A stretch of 64,000 nucleotides of DNA from Cloacibacterium caeni (lineage in GTDB: Bacteria > Bacteroidota > Bacteroidia > Flavobacteriales > Weeksellaceae). Shown here in pieces: positions 26,274 to 35,868 of the stretch (positions within the stretch are counted from its first letter, which is position 1; the number at the start of each line of letters is the position of its first letter). Location of the stretch: assembly GCF_907163125.1 (NCBI RefSeq), contig NZ_OU015319.1, forward strand, positions 2,914,001 to 2,978,000, read 5' to 3'. The position numbers and the translations under genes are program-made. A model generated the notes under the pieces. It ran no database searches and was not told the DNA's origin. It was given only the letters and a program-made list of their open reading frames with translations.

Positions 26274-26658
26274 ATGCACGAAAACGAAATTTCTAAAATT
26301 ATTTTTGATTTGGGACTAAAAATTCATAAAAAATATTGGTCCTGGACTTTTGGAAAGTGCTTATGAAGAATGCTTATTTTATGAAATTTCAAAAGCTGGA
26401 TTATTTGTAGAAAAACAAAAACCAATGCCATTAATCTAAGAAGTGAAATTAGATATTGGCTATAGAATTGACTTATTAGTTGAAAAAAGCGTTGTAATAG
26501 AAGTGAAATCCTGTGAAGCACTAAACGATGTGCATCTTGCTCAAGTTTTAACATATTTAAAATTAAGCGGTTGTAGATTGGGATTACTTATTAATTTTAA
26601 TACTAACTTATTTAAAAACGGTTACAGAAGAATATTGAACGGAAATGTTTCCTTATAA
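26274..26658 (+). pseudogene. GxxExxY-family protein gene, frameshifted and with a nonsense codon
   Basis: Reading from the ATG gives MHENEISKIIFDLGLKIHKK. One extra base in the following A/T run shifts the frame: dropping it restores IGPGLLESAYEECLFYEI, the family's GxxExxY signature. A second lesion is TAA at about 26438 in PMPLI-stop-EVKLDIGYRIDLLVE, where relatives have a tyrosine codon (TAT). The remainder (VVIEVKSCEALNDVHLAQVLTYLKL, GLLINFN) is intact, with a PD-(D/E)xK-like core. Two independent hits make decay more likely than read error. Members are commonly found embedded in such repeats in flavobacteria; their function is unknown. Confidence 0.85.
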
Positions 26659-26695
26659 TAACTCTGTGAACTCCATATAAAATCTCTGTATCTCT

Positions 26696-27775
26696 GTGTT
26701 TAAAAATATTTTTAATATAAAATCTGAAGCAGATTTCCAAGCGGCATGTTTGGAAACGTTTCTCTATCAGTACGAAAATGTAGAAGTTTACCAAAAATTT
26801 GTAGATTTTTTGGGTAAAAACCCTTCGGAAATTAAAGAAATAAAAGATATTCCGTTTTTACCAATCGAAATGTTTAAAAACCATTTGGTATTAGACAAAG
26901 TTTTCGTGAACTTCGTTCGTAAACCTTCGGTTTATGCTCAGACTGACAAACCTTTAAGTTATTTTCAAAGTTCGGGAACTACGCAAATTCAGACGCGTTC
27001 TAAACATTATATTGCAGATTTTAACCTTTACGAAGAAAGTATTTATAAGAGTTTTGAGCAATTTATAGGGAAACCAGAAGATTATATTTTCTTAGGTTTA
27101 TTGCCTAATTATTCAGAAAATCCGCATTCTTCATTGATTTATATGGTAGATTTTTTGATGAAAAAGTCTGGAAAGCCAGAAAACGGATATTTTCTCTATA
27201 ATCACCAAGAATTGTTTGAACTTTTACAGAAATTAGGTAAAGAAAATAGAAAAGTAATTCTTTTCGGTGTTTCTTTTGCCTTATTAGATTTTTTAGATTA
27301 TTGTCATTCTGAACGAAGTGAAGAATCTGTTTCAATTCGTTCGGAATACCTCACAGTCATAGAAACGGGTGGAATGAAAGGTAGAAAAGAAGAAATGACC
27401 AAAGATGAACTTTTGAAAATTCTACAAAAAGGTTTCGGGACAGATAAAATTTTCTCTGAATATTCGATGACAGAACTCCTTTCTCAGGCGTATTCTCTAG
27501 GCGAAAATATTTACGAAACGCCCAACTGGATGCGTGTTCTAATCAGAAATACCGAAGATCCGTTTTCTTATATGGAAGCAGGGAGAACTGGCGCCATTAA
27601 CATCATAGACTTGGCGAATAGACATTCTTGCAGCTTTATTGCGACACAAGATTTGGGCAAAATTGTAAATGATTTTGAGATTCTTCGCTATGCTCAGAAT
27701 GACAAACATGCGTTTCAGGTTTTGGGAAGAATTGACCATTCTGATATTCGCGGTTGCAGTTTATTGGTTTCATAA
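26696..27775 (+). CDS. LuxE-like acyl-protein synthetase / acyltransferase
   Basis: About 359 residues related to LuxE and long-chain acyl-protein synthetases: FQSSGTTQIQTRSKHYI is the P-loop-like adenylate motif, with VIETGGMKGRKEEMTKDEL, YSMTELLSQAYS and GAINIIDLANRHSCSFIATQDLG further on. These enzymes activate a fatty or amino-acyl acid as an adenylate and pass it to a cysteine; the substrate here is unknown. The start is a GTG at 26696 inside CTCTGTG repeat sequence, so the original start may have been overwritten. Two 27-bp mobile repeats have inserted in frame (residues about 203-211 and 327-336), lengthening the protein. Confidence 0.75.
   Translation: MFKNIFNIKSEADFQAACLETFLYQYENVEVYQKFVDFLGKNPSEIKEIKDIPFLPIEMFKNHLVLDKVFVNFVRKPSVYAQTDKPLSYFQSSGTTQIQTRSKHYIADFNLYEESIYKSFEQFIGKPEDYIFLGLLPNYSENPHSSLIYMVDFLMKKSGKPENGYFLYNHQELFELLQKLGKENRKVILFGVSFALLDFLDYCHSERSEESVSIRSEYLTVIETGGMKGRKEEMTKDELLKILQKGFGTDKIFSEYSMTELLSQAYSLGENIYETPNWMRVLIRNTEDPFSYMEAGRTGAINIIDLANRHSCSFIATQDLGKIVNDFEILRYAQNDKHAFQVLGRIDHSDIRGCSLLVS
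27302..27328 (+). repeat. TGTCATTCTGA-type palindromic repeat inside the LuxE-like gene, copy 1
   Basis: Begins TGTCATTCTGAACGAAGTGA and ends AGAATCT; it encodes CHSERSEES, a peptide well known as the translation of this dispersed bacterial repeat. It matches the second copy at 23 of 27 positions in inverse orientation. Confidence 0.85.
27678..27704 (-). repeat. TGTCATTCTGA-type palindromic repeat, copy 2 (inverted)
   Basis: The reverse complement begins TGTCATTCTGAGCATAGCGA. It encodes ILRYAQND, the other familiar in-frame translation of this repeat. It sits between DLGKI and AFQVLGRIDHSDIRG, which are normally almost adjacent in this protein family. Confidence 0.85.
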
Positions 27776-27784
27776 AATTCTGCG

Positions 27785-28324
27785 ATGATTAAAGTAGAGG
27801 AACTTACTTTTGCCTACATTCAAAAATTTTGCGATTTTGAAAAAGATATTGTCTTGACCAATCATTTCAATACAGATTGGGAAGCTGATATTTTGGTGAT
27901 TAATCAGGAAGGTTTTTCTCATGAAATTGAAATTAAGTTATCGAAGAGCGATTTCAAAAATGATTTCAAAAAATTTTATCAAAATCAAAATAGCGGAGAA
28001 AAATTTCTGAAGCATGACAAAATTGGTTGTGGTGATTATGTTTGTAATCATTTTAGTTTTCTATTGCCAATGGGAATGATTGCATTGGAAGAAATTCCTG
28101 AGCATTGTGGCGTGATAGAATTTTATCACAATGAAGATACTTGGAAAACGGATTTCTATATCCGAAGATTGCCTCAAAGAATTCATGAAGATCTTTATTG
28201 GAATCTAGTAGACCAAAAAGATTTTTTAAGAAAATTATCTAGAAATTATTACTTCAAAAAACTAGAATTAAAAGGAAAAACTGAAGAATTTATTTTCAGA
28301 AATGAATTGGGAAATAAAAAATAA
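27785..28324 (+). CDS. MmcB-like predicted PD-(D/E)xK nuclease-fold protein
   Basis: 179 residues. The N-terminal half has the layout D-(x)n-E-x-K: DWEADILVINQEGFSHEIEIKLSKSDFKNDFKK. This resembles the MmcB family of putative DNA repair nucleases, where the Glu-x-Lys is catalytic and is followed by S-x-x-D-F. Two cysteines (GCGDYVC) lie in the middle; the C-terminal region is helical and basic. It starts 9 bp after the LuxE-like gene, so they are probably co-transcribed, although no functional link is known. The family assignment is by motif only. Confidence 0.55.
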   Translation: MIKVEELTFAYIQKFCDFEKDIVLTNHFNTDWEADILVINQEGFSHEIEIKLSKSDFKNDFKKFYQNQNSGEKFLKHDKIGCGDYVCNHFSFLLPMGMIALEEIPEHCGVIEFYHNEDTWKTDFYIRRLPQRIHEDLYWNLVDQKDFLRKLSRNYYFKKLELKGKTEEFIFRNELGNKK

Positions 28325-28355
28325 TATTCCTTTTTTTAAGATTTGTGTTAAAAAA

Positions 28356-28390
28356 ATGACTTTTTTTTCTAGAAAAATAACAAAAGTCAT
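28356..28390 (+). terminator. Hairpin before the amylase gene, possible terminator
   Basis: ATGACTTTT (28356-28364) pairs with AAAAGTCAT (28382-28390), with TTTTCTAGAAAA self-complementary inside. It lies 30 bp after the nuclease-like gene and 60 bp before the amylase start. It has few GC pairs, so it would be a weak terminator. Confidence 0.4.
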
Positions 28391-28451
28391 AAAAAAATGC
28401 TTCTTAAAAAGATTTCTTTTATATATCTTTACTTTCTTAAATACGAACAAA

Positions 28452-30635
28452 ATGAAACATAGATTTACTTTATTGCTGGTACTCTTATTATCTGTAATTT
28501 CCGTAAAAGGACAAGATTATTTAGATGATATTATGTTCCAGTCTTTTGGTTGGGATGAATACTCTCAGTCAAGACACACCAGTGAAGGTGGCTTTTACGA
28601 ATATTATAACTCAAGAGCCGGAAATTTAAAGGCGATGGGTTTTGATATGATTTGGTTGCCACCACCAAGTGCTTCAACAGGAGGTGTAGGTTATTTTCCT
28701 ACAGAATGGTTCAATTTTTCTCAAACTTCTTGGGGTTCTGAAGCTCAATTAAAAAAAATGCTTGCTAATATGAATGCAAGAGGTCTTTATCCTATTGCAG
28801 ATGTTGTAGTTAATCACAGAAGTGGTACAAAAAATTGGACGGATTTTACCAATCCTACTTGGGGGTGTGAAACGATTTGTAGTAATGATGATGCTGCAAA
28901 TCCTGCTAATGTTTATACAGGATGCAGACCTTTTGGAGCTGCTGACACTGGTGAAGAGTTTCCAGGTTCTAGAGATTTAGACCATACTAATCTTACCGTT
29001 CAAAACGGAGTAAAAGATTTTTTGTCTAGATTAAAAGCTTTAGGTTTTAAAGGATGGAGATGGGATGTAGCGAAAGGTTTTTCAGCTTCATATTTTGGGA
29101 ACTATATCAATGATAGTAAGCCATATTATTCTGTAGGTGAGTTTTGGGATGGAAATGTAAATGCTTTGAAAAATTGGATTAACGGTACTTATTCTGGCGG
29201 AGCTACTATTTCTGGAGCATTTGATTTTTCTCTATATTATACTTTATCAAAAATAATTCAAGAAAATCCTACTAATCAATATTCTACATTAAATTCGAGT
29301 GGTAGCATGGCAGGTTTAGCTGGGCAAATTGGGTTCTCTGAAAAAGCGGTTACTTTTGTTGATAATCATGATACCTTTGTTAAGGGTTCGGCTTTTTTAG
29401 GGTCAAACATTCCTAAAGCTTACGCTTATATTCTTACTCACCCTGGAATTCCATGTGTTTTTGCGCCACATTATTATGGAGGAACTTATGCTAAAGATGG
29501 CGTAACAAGAAATTATGGTACAGGTTATGCTTCTGAAATTAATAAATTAATGGCAATAAGGAAAACTACTGGAATAAATGCGTATAGCCATATTACCATT
29601 GATAAAGCGGAGGTTGGTTTATACGCTGCTTATATTAAAAAAAATGCATCAGATACAGAACCAGTAGTTGCTGTTAAAATCGGACCTTATTCTTGGACGC
29701 CTTCATTAGGAACAGGTTGGATTCTTTCTGCTTCTGGTGCTGATTATGCAGTTTGGACTAAAACAGCAATAAATGTTGCTCCAATTATTACTATAACTCC
29801 TTCTAGTAGCAAAAATGTTTCTGGAACAAATGTTACAGTTACTATTTCTGCAAGTGATGATAGTGAAAACGCTCCTACTATTAGATATACCTTAGATGGT
29901 TCAGAGCCTACAGTTTCATCACCACTTTATAGTTCTTCTTTTACAGTAAATTCTAATACTACTGTAAAAGCGGTAGCTTTTGATAATTTAGGTTTAAGTT
30001 CAGGAGTTGTAGAGAGAGCTTACACTTTTGAAACACTAAGAAATATTGTAGTAAGATTTAAACCGCCTACAACTACCCCAAATTGGCCATCACCAAAAAT
30101 CTATTATTGGAATTATTCTCCATCTAATGCACTTCCTGCTGCAACTTGGGGAACTCCTATAAATATGACTGCAGATGTGGATAATCCAGGTTGGTTTAAA
30201 TATACTTTCCCGAATGTTAGCCAAGTAAGTTTCTTATTCAGAGATGGAAGTTCTACTGGTACTTTAGGAGTAACCAAGACTGGTGATATTGTGAATGTAA
30301 CTCAAGACTCTTGGTATGAATGGGATCCTACAAATTCTTTATTCGTGAAACAAGTGAGTTTGTCTACAGATGATCTAGCGGTGAATGCTAAAAAAGTAAC
30401 CCTAGAAATTTTACAGAATCCTGCTTTAAACGGAGTAATTCGTGTGAGATATTCTAATGCAAAAGGTGGTAATCTTTATCTTTATGATTTGAGTGGTAAA
30501 ATGCTTAAAACTCAAAAAGTTTCAGCCAATTCTGGAGATGATACTATTTCAGTAAGCAATTTACAAAGTGGTAATTATTTACTGATGCTGAAATCAGATC
30601 AAGGAATGTCTGTTTCAAAAGTAATTATCAAATAA
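28452..30635 (+). CDS. GH13 alpha-amylase with starch-binding module and T9SS sorting domain
   Basis: About 727 residues from the ATG at 28452, where the signal peptide starts (MKHRFTLLLVLLLSVISVKGQ). The GH13 barrel (about 22-440) has nucleophile D205 (GWRWDVAKG), acid/base E230 (VGEFWDG) and D307 (VDNHDT). Next come a CHB_HEX/Fn3-type domain (RYTLDGSEPTVSSPLYSS, ~445-530) and a CBM26-like starch-binding module (KIYYWNYSP, PGWFKYTFPNVSQVSFLFRDG, ~535-640). A T9SS sorting domain (GNLYLYDLSGKML, LQSGNYLLMLKS) ends the protein. It should be secreted or cell-attached and cut starch to maltodextrins, which the exported GH31 enzyme could finish. Confidence 0.94.
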   Translation: MKHRFTLLLVLLLSVISVKGQDYLDDIMFQSFGWDEYSQSRHTSEGGFYEYYNSRAGNLKAMGFDMIWLPPPSASTGGVGYFPTEWFNFSQTSWGSEAQLKKMLANMNARGLYPIADVVVNHRSGTKNWTDFTNPTWGCETICSNDDAANPANVYTGCRPFGAADTGEEFPGSRDLDHTNLTVQNGVKDFLSRLKALGFKGWRWDVAKGFSASYFGNYINDSKPYYSVGEFWDGNVNALKNWINGTYSGGATISGAFDFSLYYTLSKIIQENPTNQYSTLNSSGSMAGLAGQIGFSEKAVTFVDNHDTFVKGSAFLGSNIPKAYAYILTHPGIPCVFAPHYYGGTYAKDGVTRNYGTGYASEINKLMAIRKTTGINAYSHITIDKAEVGLYAAYIKKNASDTEPVVAVKIGPYSWTPSLGTGWILSASGADYAVWTKTAINVAPIITITPSSSKNVSGTNVTVTISASDDSENAPTIRYTLDGSEPTVSSPLYSSSFTVNSNTTVKAVAFDNLGLSSGVVERAYTFETLRNIVVRFKPPTTTPNWPSPKIYYWNYSPSNALPAATWGTPINMTADVDNPGWFKYTFPNVSQVSFLFRDGSSTGTLGVTKTGDIVNVTQDSWYEWDPTNSLFVKQVSLSTDDLAVNAKKVTLEILQNPALNGVIRVRYSNAKGGNLYLYDLSGKMLKTQKVSANSGDDTISVSNLQSGNYLLMLKSDQGMSVSKVIIK

Positions 30636-30657
30636 GATTAAAATATAAATTCAAATA

Positions 30658-30690
30658 AAAAGCCATTCGAAAGAATGGCTTTTTATTTTT
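30658..30690 (+). terminator. Intrinsic terminator after the amylase gene
   Basis: AAAAGCCATTC (30658-30668) pairs perfectly with GAATGGCTTTT (30673-30683) around a GAAA tetraloop, followed by a T-rich run. Confidence 0.92.
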
Positions 30691-30738
30691 GAAAATAGAG
30701 TAGATGGTTTTTCTATTTTCGAAAAAAAATTGACATAA

Positions 30739-30772
30739 AAAAACCTTCAGAATGTTTCCGAAGGTTTTTATG
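30739..30772. terminator. Terminator downstream of gapA
   Basis: AAAAACCTTC (30739-30748) pairs with GAAGGTTTTT (30760-30769), with a partly paired interior. On the minus strand it follows the gapA stop at 30794; it could also back up the amylase terminator. Confidence 0.8.
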
Positions 30773-30793
30773 TTTGATATTATTTCATTCTGA

Positions 30794-31822
<1,029 letters not shown>

Positions 31823-31827
31823 TTAAT

Positions 31828-32814
31828 TTACATTGCCAAGATTTCTGCAATCTGGAGTAAATCTTGATTGATTTCATTATGCTTTTTAATAGCATCTTCT
31901 ATTGGCGTAAAAACTAAATCGTTTGATCTAATTCCTGCCATTACATTCGTTAATCCTTTCATAAGTCCTACCACAGCTCCATATCCCATTCTACTTGCCA
32001 AAACTCTGTCTGCACAACTTGGTGCACCACCTCTTTGGATGTGTCCTAGAATAGAAACTCTAATATCATAATCTGGGAATCTTTGTTTAGTTTGTTCGGC
32101 TAATTCATAAGTAGAAGCTAATCTCTCACCTTCAGCTACAATAACAATACTAGAAGTTTTTCCTCTTTTTTGTGCTTTTTCGAAAGTTTCGAACAAATCT
32201 TCTAAGCTATCTTTCTTCTCAGGAATAAGAATATCTAATGCTCCAGAAGCAATACCACTGTTCAAAGCGATAAAACCAGCATCTCTTCCCATTACTTCGA
32301 TGAAAAATACTCTATTGTGAGAAGTAGCAGTATCTCTAATTTTGTCAATGGCTTCCATTGCAGTATTCAGTGCAGTATCATAACCGATGGTAAAGTCTGT
32401 ACCGAAGATATCATTGTCAATGGTTCCTGGAACGCCAATTACTTTTACGCCAAATTCTTCTGCAAAAATTTTAGCTCCTGTAAATGTACCATCTCCACCA
32501 ATACATACTAATGCGTCAATACCATTTTTCTGGCATTGCTCGAAAGCTTTTTGTCTACCTTCTTCGGTTCTGAATTCTTTAGAACGAGCCGAACGAAGGA
32601 TTGTTCCTCCTAAATTAATGATATTGTTTACAGAACGAGGTCCCATTTTGGTAAAATTACCTTCTATAAGACCAGTGTAGCCTCCTCTTACTCCTACACA
32701 TTCTATTTTATGGTAGTTAGCAGTTCTTACCACTGCTCTAATTGCTGCATTCATTCCTGGTGCATCTCCACCCGAAGTAAGCACCGCGATTTTTTTCAAA
32801 CTTGCGTTACCCAT
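31828..32814 (-). CDS. pfkA: ATP-dependent 6-phosphofructokinase
   Basis: 328 residues of the bacterial PfkA group. The ATP site is GGDAPGMNAAIRAVVR and GGDGTFTGAKIF; the catalytic loop is PGTIDNDIFGTDFTIGYDTA; MGRDAGFIAL and ILGHIQRGGAPSCADR are also present. The GGDGT sequence (glycine rather than lysine two positions on) points to ATP rather than pyrophosphate as phosphoryl donor. It commits fructose-6-phosphate to glycolysis. First gene of the pfkA-gapA pair. Confidence 0.97.
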   Translation of the reverse strand: MGNASLKKIAVLTSGGDAPGMNAAIRAVVRTANYHKIECVGVRGGYTGLIEGNFTKMGPRSVNNIINLGGTILRSARSKEFRTEEGRQKAFEQCQKNGIDALVCIGGDGTFTGAKIFAEEFGVKVIGVPGTIDNDIFGTDFTIGYDTALNTAMEAIDKIRDTATSHNRVFFIEVMGRDAGFIALNSGIASGALDILIPEKKDSLEDLFETFEKAQKRGKTSSIVIVAEGERLASTYELAEQTKQRFPDYDIRVSILGHIQRGGAPSCADRVLASRMGYGAVVGLMKGLTNVMAGIRSNDLVFTPIEDAIKKHNEINQDLLQIAEILAM

Positions 32815-32833
32815 AGTATTTTAATTTGACATG

Positions 32834-32841
32834 CAAATTTA
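32834..32841 (-). promoter_or_regulatory. -7 box (TAAATTTG, minus strand) for pfkA-gapA
   Basis: The minus strand reads TAAATTTG 19 bases upstream of the pfkA start. No TTTG at -33 spacing was seen. Confidence 0.55.
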
Positions 32842-32888
32842 CAAAATAATACAAAACGAGCTACCATGTTTTTGGTCATATTTGATTT

Positions 32889-32919
32889 TTTGGCTATTAA
32901 TAAAATATTGCTATTTTTG
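32889..32919 (+). promoter_or_regulatory. Complete Bacteroidetes promoter (TTTG-N19-TATTTTTG)
   Basis: TTTG at 32889-32892 and TATTTTTG at 32912-32919 are separated by exactly 19 bp, the consensus spacing. The ATG of the small protein gene follows five bases later (32925). This is the best-matching promoter in the window. Confidence 0.75.
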
Positions 32920-32924
32920 CTGGA

Positions 32925-33278
32925 ATGAACAAAAAATTACATTCAAACAGAAGATTTCTGGCATCACTTTTTGCAAGTGTATATCTGTTTGCTGTAGTGT
33001 TTTCGGGGTTTTTCCATACTCACACCAATAATTTCAAAGAAGATTTACTGTCTTTTAGCAAGAAACCCGTTTCTGAAAAAATTGTAAATTTTGGTGGAGT
33101 AGATGATTGTTTCTCTTCACACTTTTTTAATGCTGGGATAGGAATTTTAGATTCCGACGCAAATTTTCTGTTCATTATTTCTAAAAAATTTACGCTTAAA
33201 AATTTCCAATATCACTTTACTGTACCTACAGAAAAAGTAGTATTCTTCTCATTACGGGCGCCACCAGTTTTCATTTAG
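32925..33278 (+). CDS. Small membrane-anchored or exported protein upstream of a TonB receptor
   Basis: 117 residues. A basic N-terminus and one hydrophobic segment (FLASLFASVYLFAVVFSGFF) are followed by HTH, a DDCFSSHFF motif and an ending LRAPPVFI. The histidines, the cysteine and the RAPP-type ending recall small DUF2946-like proteins often found beside metal-linked TonB receptors. This comparison is by eye and tentative. It lies 80 bp before the receptor gene and has its own consensus promoter, so the two are probably co-expressed. Confidence 0.65.
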   Translation: MNKKLHSNRRFLASLFASVYLFAVVFSGFFHTHTNNFKEDLLSFSKKPVSEKIVNFGGVDDCFSSHFFNAGIGILDSDANFLFIISKKFTLKNFQYHFTVPTEKVVFFSLRAPPVFI

Positions 33279-33357
33279 AATTTTTTATGACTTGCGATGC
33301 TATTTTTAGAAGTTCGCAAATTCCTTATTATTTCAATTTTAACAAAAATTAATCTAA

Positions 33358-35727
33358 ATGTTAATCAAAAAAATATATTTTTTTGTTGCAATGCTTTTTG
33401 CAGCACAGTTGGTGATGGCTCAATATAAATTAAGCGGAAAAATCACTGATTTTGATACTCAAGAGCCTGTAAAAAATGCTTCAGTTTATCTGGTAGACCT
33501 TAAAAAAAGTACCGTTTCAGACCAAAATGGTAATTACACTTTCCAAAACTTAAAATCTGGAAAATATTTCGTAGAAATCACAGGAGATAACTATACTTCA
33601 TTATTGGTTTCCATAGAAGTGAGTCAAGATGCTGTTTCTGATTTCACCCTTCAAAAATCTGCCAAAGAAATAGATGAGGTGGTGGTAACGGCAGTTACCA
33701 GAGCTTCGGAACTGAAAAAGATTCCAGTAGTCATTAAATCTGTAGATAAAAATATCATCAACCAAAACGCTTCCACTAATTTAATTGATGGATTGAAAAA
33801 TATTCCGGGAGTGAACCAAATTACTTCTGGAGCGGCGATTTCTAAACCTGTAATCAGAGGTTTAGGTTACAATAGAGTGATTACATTGGTAGATGGAATC
33901 AAGCAAGAAGGTCAACAGTGGGGCGGCGAACACGGAATAGAAATCGATGAATTTTCGGTGGGGAAAGTAGAAATTGTAAAAGGTCCAGGAAGTTTAATGT
34001 ACGGTTCAGACGGAATTGCAGGCGTACTGAATTTTATTTCTCCAAAAGTAGCTGCAAATGGTAAAATCGAAAATCAATTGATTACCAATTATCAAACGAA
34101 TAACAATTTAATTGCGACTTCTTTTTCGAATAAAGGAAACAAAAACGGCTTCGTTTGGGAAGGAAGATTGACCAATAAATTGGCTGGTAACTACGAAAAC
34201 AAATATGACGGAAAAGTCTTGAACTCAGGTTTCAAAGAATTGGACGGCAACTTAATGTTAGGAATCAATAAAAACTGGGGACATTCTTATTTTAACGTGA
34301 GTTCTTATAATACTACTTTGAATATTGTGGAAGGAGAAAGAGATGCTGATGGAAAATTCACGTTTATCAATAACAATGGAGACGATGTTACCGCTACTGA
34401 TGAAGATTACAAAGGATATAAAGTAGGATTTCCACACCAGAAAATCAATCATTTGAGATTAACTTCAAACAATTATTTCTTATTGAAAAACGGAACCATC
34501 AATGCTGATTTTGCTTTTCAAAATAATAAAAGAAAAGAATTTGCAGACGCAACTAAGCCTGATGAAAAAGAATTGTTCTTTGATTTAAATACCTTCAACT
34601 ATAACGTAAGATATAACGTGAAAGAAACCAATAATTGGGAAACTTCTTTCGGAATTGGTGGGATGCAACAATCGAATACCAATAAAGGAGTAGAAGCGCT
34701 TATTCCTGATTATCAATTTTTCGATGCAGGAGCGTTTGTTTTCACGCAGAAAACTTTTAACAAAAATCTGACTTTAGCAGGAGGATTGAGATTTGACAAT
34801 AGAAATGTAGATGCTCAAGAAATGCTGGAAAATACCGATGTGAAATTTGCGAAATTTAATAAAAATTACAGCGGAATTTCTGGAAGTTTAGGTTTGTCTT
34901 ACCAATTAGACAAGCAATCTACCATTAAATTAAATCTTTCTAGAGGTTTCAGAGTACCGAATATTGCAGAACTTTCTTCTAACGGAATTCATGAAGGAAC
35001 TTTCAGATACGAAATTGGTGATATTAACTTAAAATCTGAAATCAGTCACCAAATTGATGCTGCTTATTTCTTAAATTCAGACCATATTAGTTTTGAATTT
35101 ACACCGTTTGTCAACTTCATTTCTAATTATATTTATACCGAAAAAATGCAAGATGCCAACGGAAATGATGTGATTATTGACCCAAGTGATCCAGTTCCTG
35201 CATTTAGATTTACTCAAGGGAACGCTCAGCTTTTCGGTGGAGAGATTTTCTTAGATTTTCATCCGCATCCATTTGATTGGTTGCATGTAGAAAATTCATT
35301 TTCTTATGTAAGAGCTACGCAGAATAATCGTCCAGAAAATGAAAAGTTTTTACCATTTATTCCAGCGCCAAAATATCGTGGAGAGATTAAAACCAATTTC
35401 GAAAAAGTGAATAATACTTTTTCTGATTTTTATGCTAAATTTTCAGTAGACCATTATTTCAAACAAAATAATATTTACAGCGCTTTTGATACAGAAACAG
35501 CTACTCCTAGTTACACACTTTTGAGTGTAGGAATTGGCGCAGACATTAAGGCATTTGGTAAAAAAGACTTTTTCAATGTTTTCATTAGCGGAGAAAACTT
35601 AACAGATGTAGCGTATCAGAACCATTTGAGCAGATTAAAATATGCTCCAGAAAACCCAGCAACAGGTAGAATGGGCGTTTTTAACATGGGCAGAAATTTC
35701 AGTGTGAAACTGATGATGAATTTCTAA
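33358..35727 (+). CDS. TonB-dependent outer-membrane receptor with carboxypeptidase-like regulatory domain
   Basis: 789 residues. A signal peptide (MLIKKIYFFVAMLFAAQLVMAQ) and a CarboxypepD_reg-like beta-sandwich (KLSGKITDFDTQEPVKNASVYL) are followed by the plug (EIDEVVVTAVTRASELKKIPV, GYNRVITLVDGIKQEGQQWG, VEIVKGPGSLMYGSDGIAGVLNF). A 22-strand barrel ends in the aromatic C-terminus LMMNF. The EGQQWGGEHGIEID plug and His-rich FHPHPFDWLHVEN and EGEHN-free loops resemble ZnuD-like metal importers, but the substrate is inferred only. No SusD partner is present, so glycan uptake is unlikely. Confidence 0.9.
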   Translation: MLIKKIYFFVAMLFAAQLVMAQYKLSGKITDFDTQEPVKNASVYLVDLKKSTVSDQNGNYTFQNLKSGKYFVEITGDNYTSLLVSIEVSQDAVSDFTLQKSAKEIDEVVVTAVTRASELKKIPVVIKSVDKNIINQNASTNLIDGLKNIPGVNQITSGAAISKPVIRGLGYNRVITLVDGIKQEGQQWGGEHGIEIDEFSVGKVEIVKGPGSLMYGSDGIAGVLNFISPKVAANGKIENQLITNYQTNNNLIATSFSNKGNKNGFVWEGRLTNKLAGNYENKYDGKVLNSGFKELDGNLMLGINKNWGHSYFNVSSYNTTLNIVEGERDADGKFTFINNNGDDVTATDEDYKGYKVGFPHQKINHLRLTSNNYFLLKNGTINADFAFQNNKRKEFADATKPDEKELFFDLNTFNYNVRYNVKETNNWETSFGIGGMQQSNTNKGVEALIPDYQFFDAGAFVFTQKTFNKNLTLAGGLRFDNRNVDAQEMLENTDVKFAKFNKNYSGISGSLGLSYQLDKQSTIKLNLSRGFRVPNIAELSSNGIHEGTFRYEIGDINLKSEISHQIDAAYFLNSDHISFEFTPFVNFISNYIYTEKMQDANGNDVIIDPSDPVPAFRFTQGNAQLFGGEIFLDFHPHPFDWLHVENSFSYVRATQNNRPENEKFLPFIPAPKYRGEIKTNFEKVNNTFSDFYAKFSVDHYFKQNNIYSAFDTETATPSYTLLSVGIGADIKAFGKKDFFNVFISGENLTDVAYQNHLSRLKYAPENPATGRMGVFNMGRNFSVKLMMNF

Positions 35728-35839
35728 AAATCTAAGAAAATTACTTTCTTGAGATGATAAAATTCTCGTTAAAGCGAATTGACTTTTTATAAGGAAAATT
35801 TACCTATAAAAAATGCTTTCTGTTTTCATAAAAAAACAC

Positions 35840-35847
35840 TATTTTTG
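35840..35847 (+). promoter_or_regulatory. -7 box (TATTTTTG) for tig
   Basis: TATTTTTG lies 21 bases before the ATG at 35869. It also shows that the in-frame ATG at 35779 lies upstream of the promoter and is not the start. Confidence 0.6.
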
Positions 35848-35868
35848 CAACTCAAAATTTTTAACAAG

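Noticed and set aside
28302-28451. Longer amylase N-terminus
   Set aside because: The extra 50 codons contain a hairpin and overlap the previous gene; the signal peptide starts at 28452.
32834-33357. Fur boxes near the TonB receptor
   Set aside because: No GATAATGATAATCATTATC-like inverted repeat was found upstream of 32925 or 33358.
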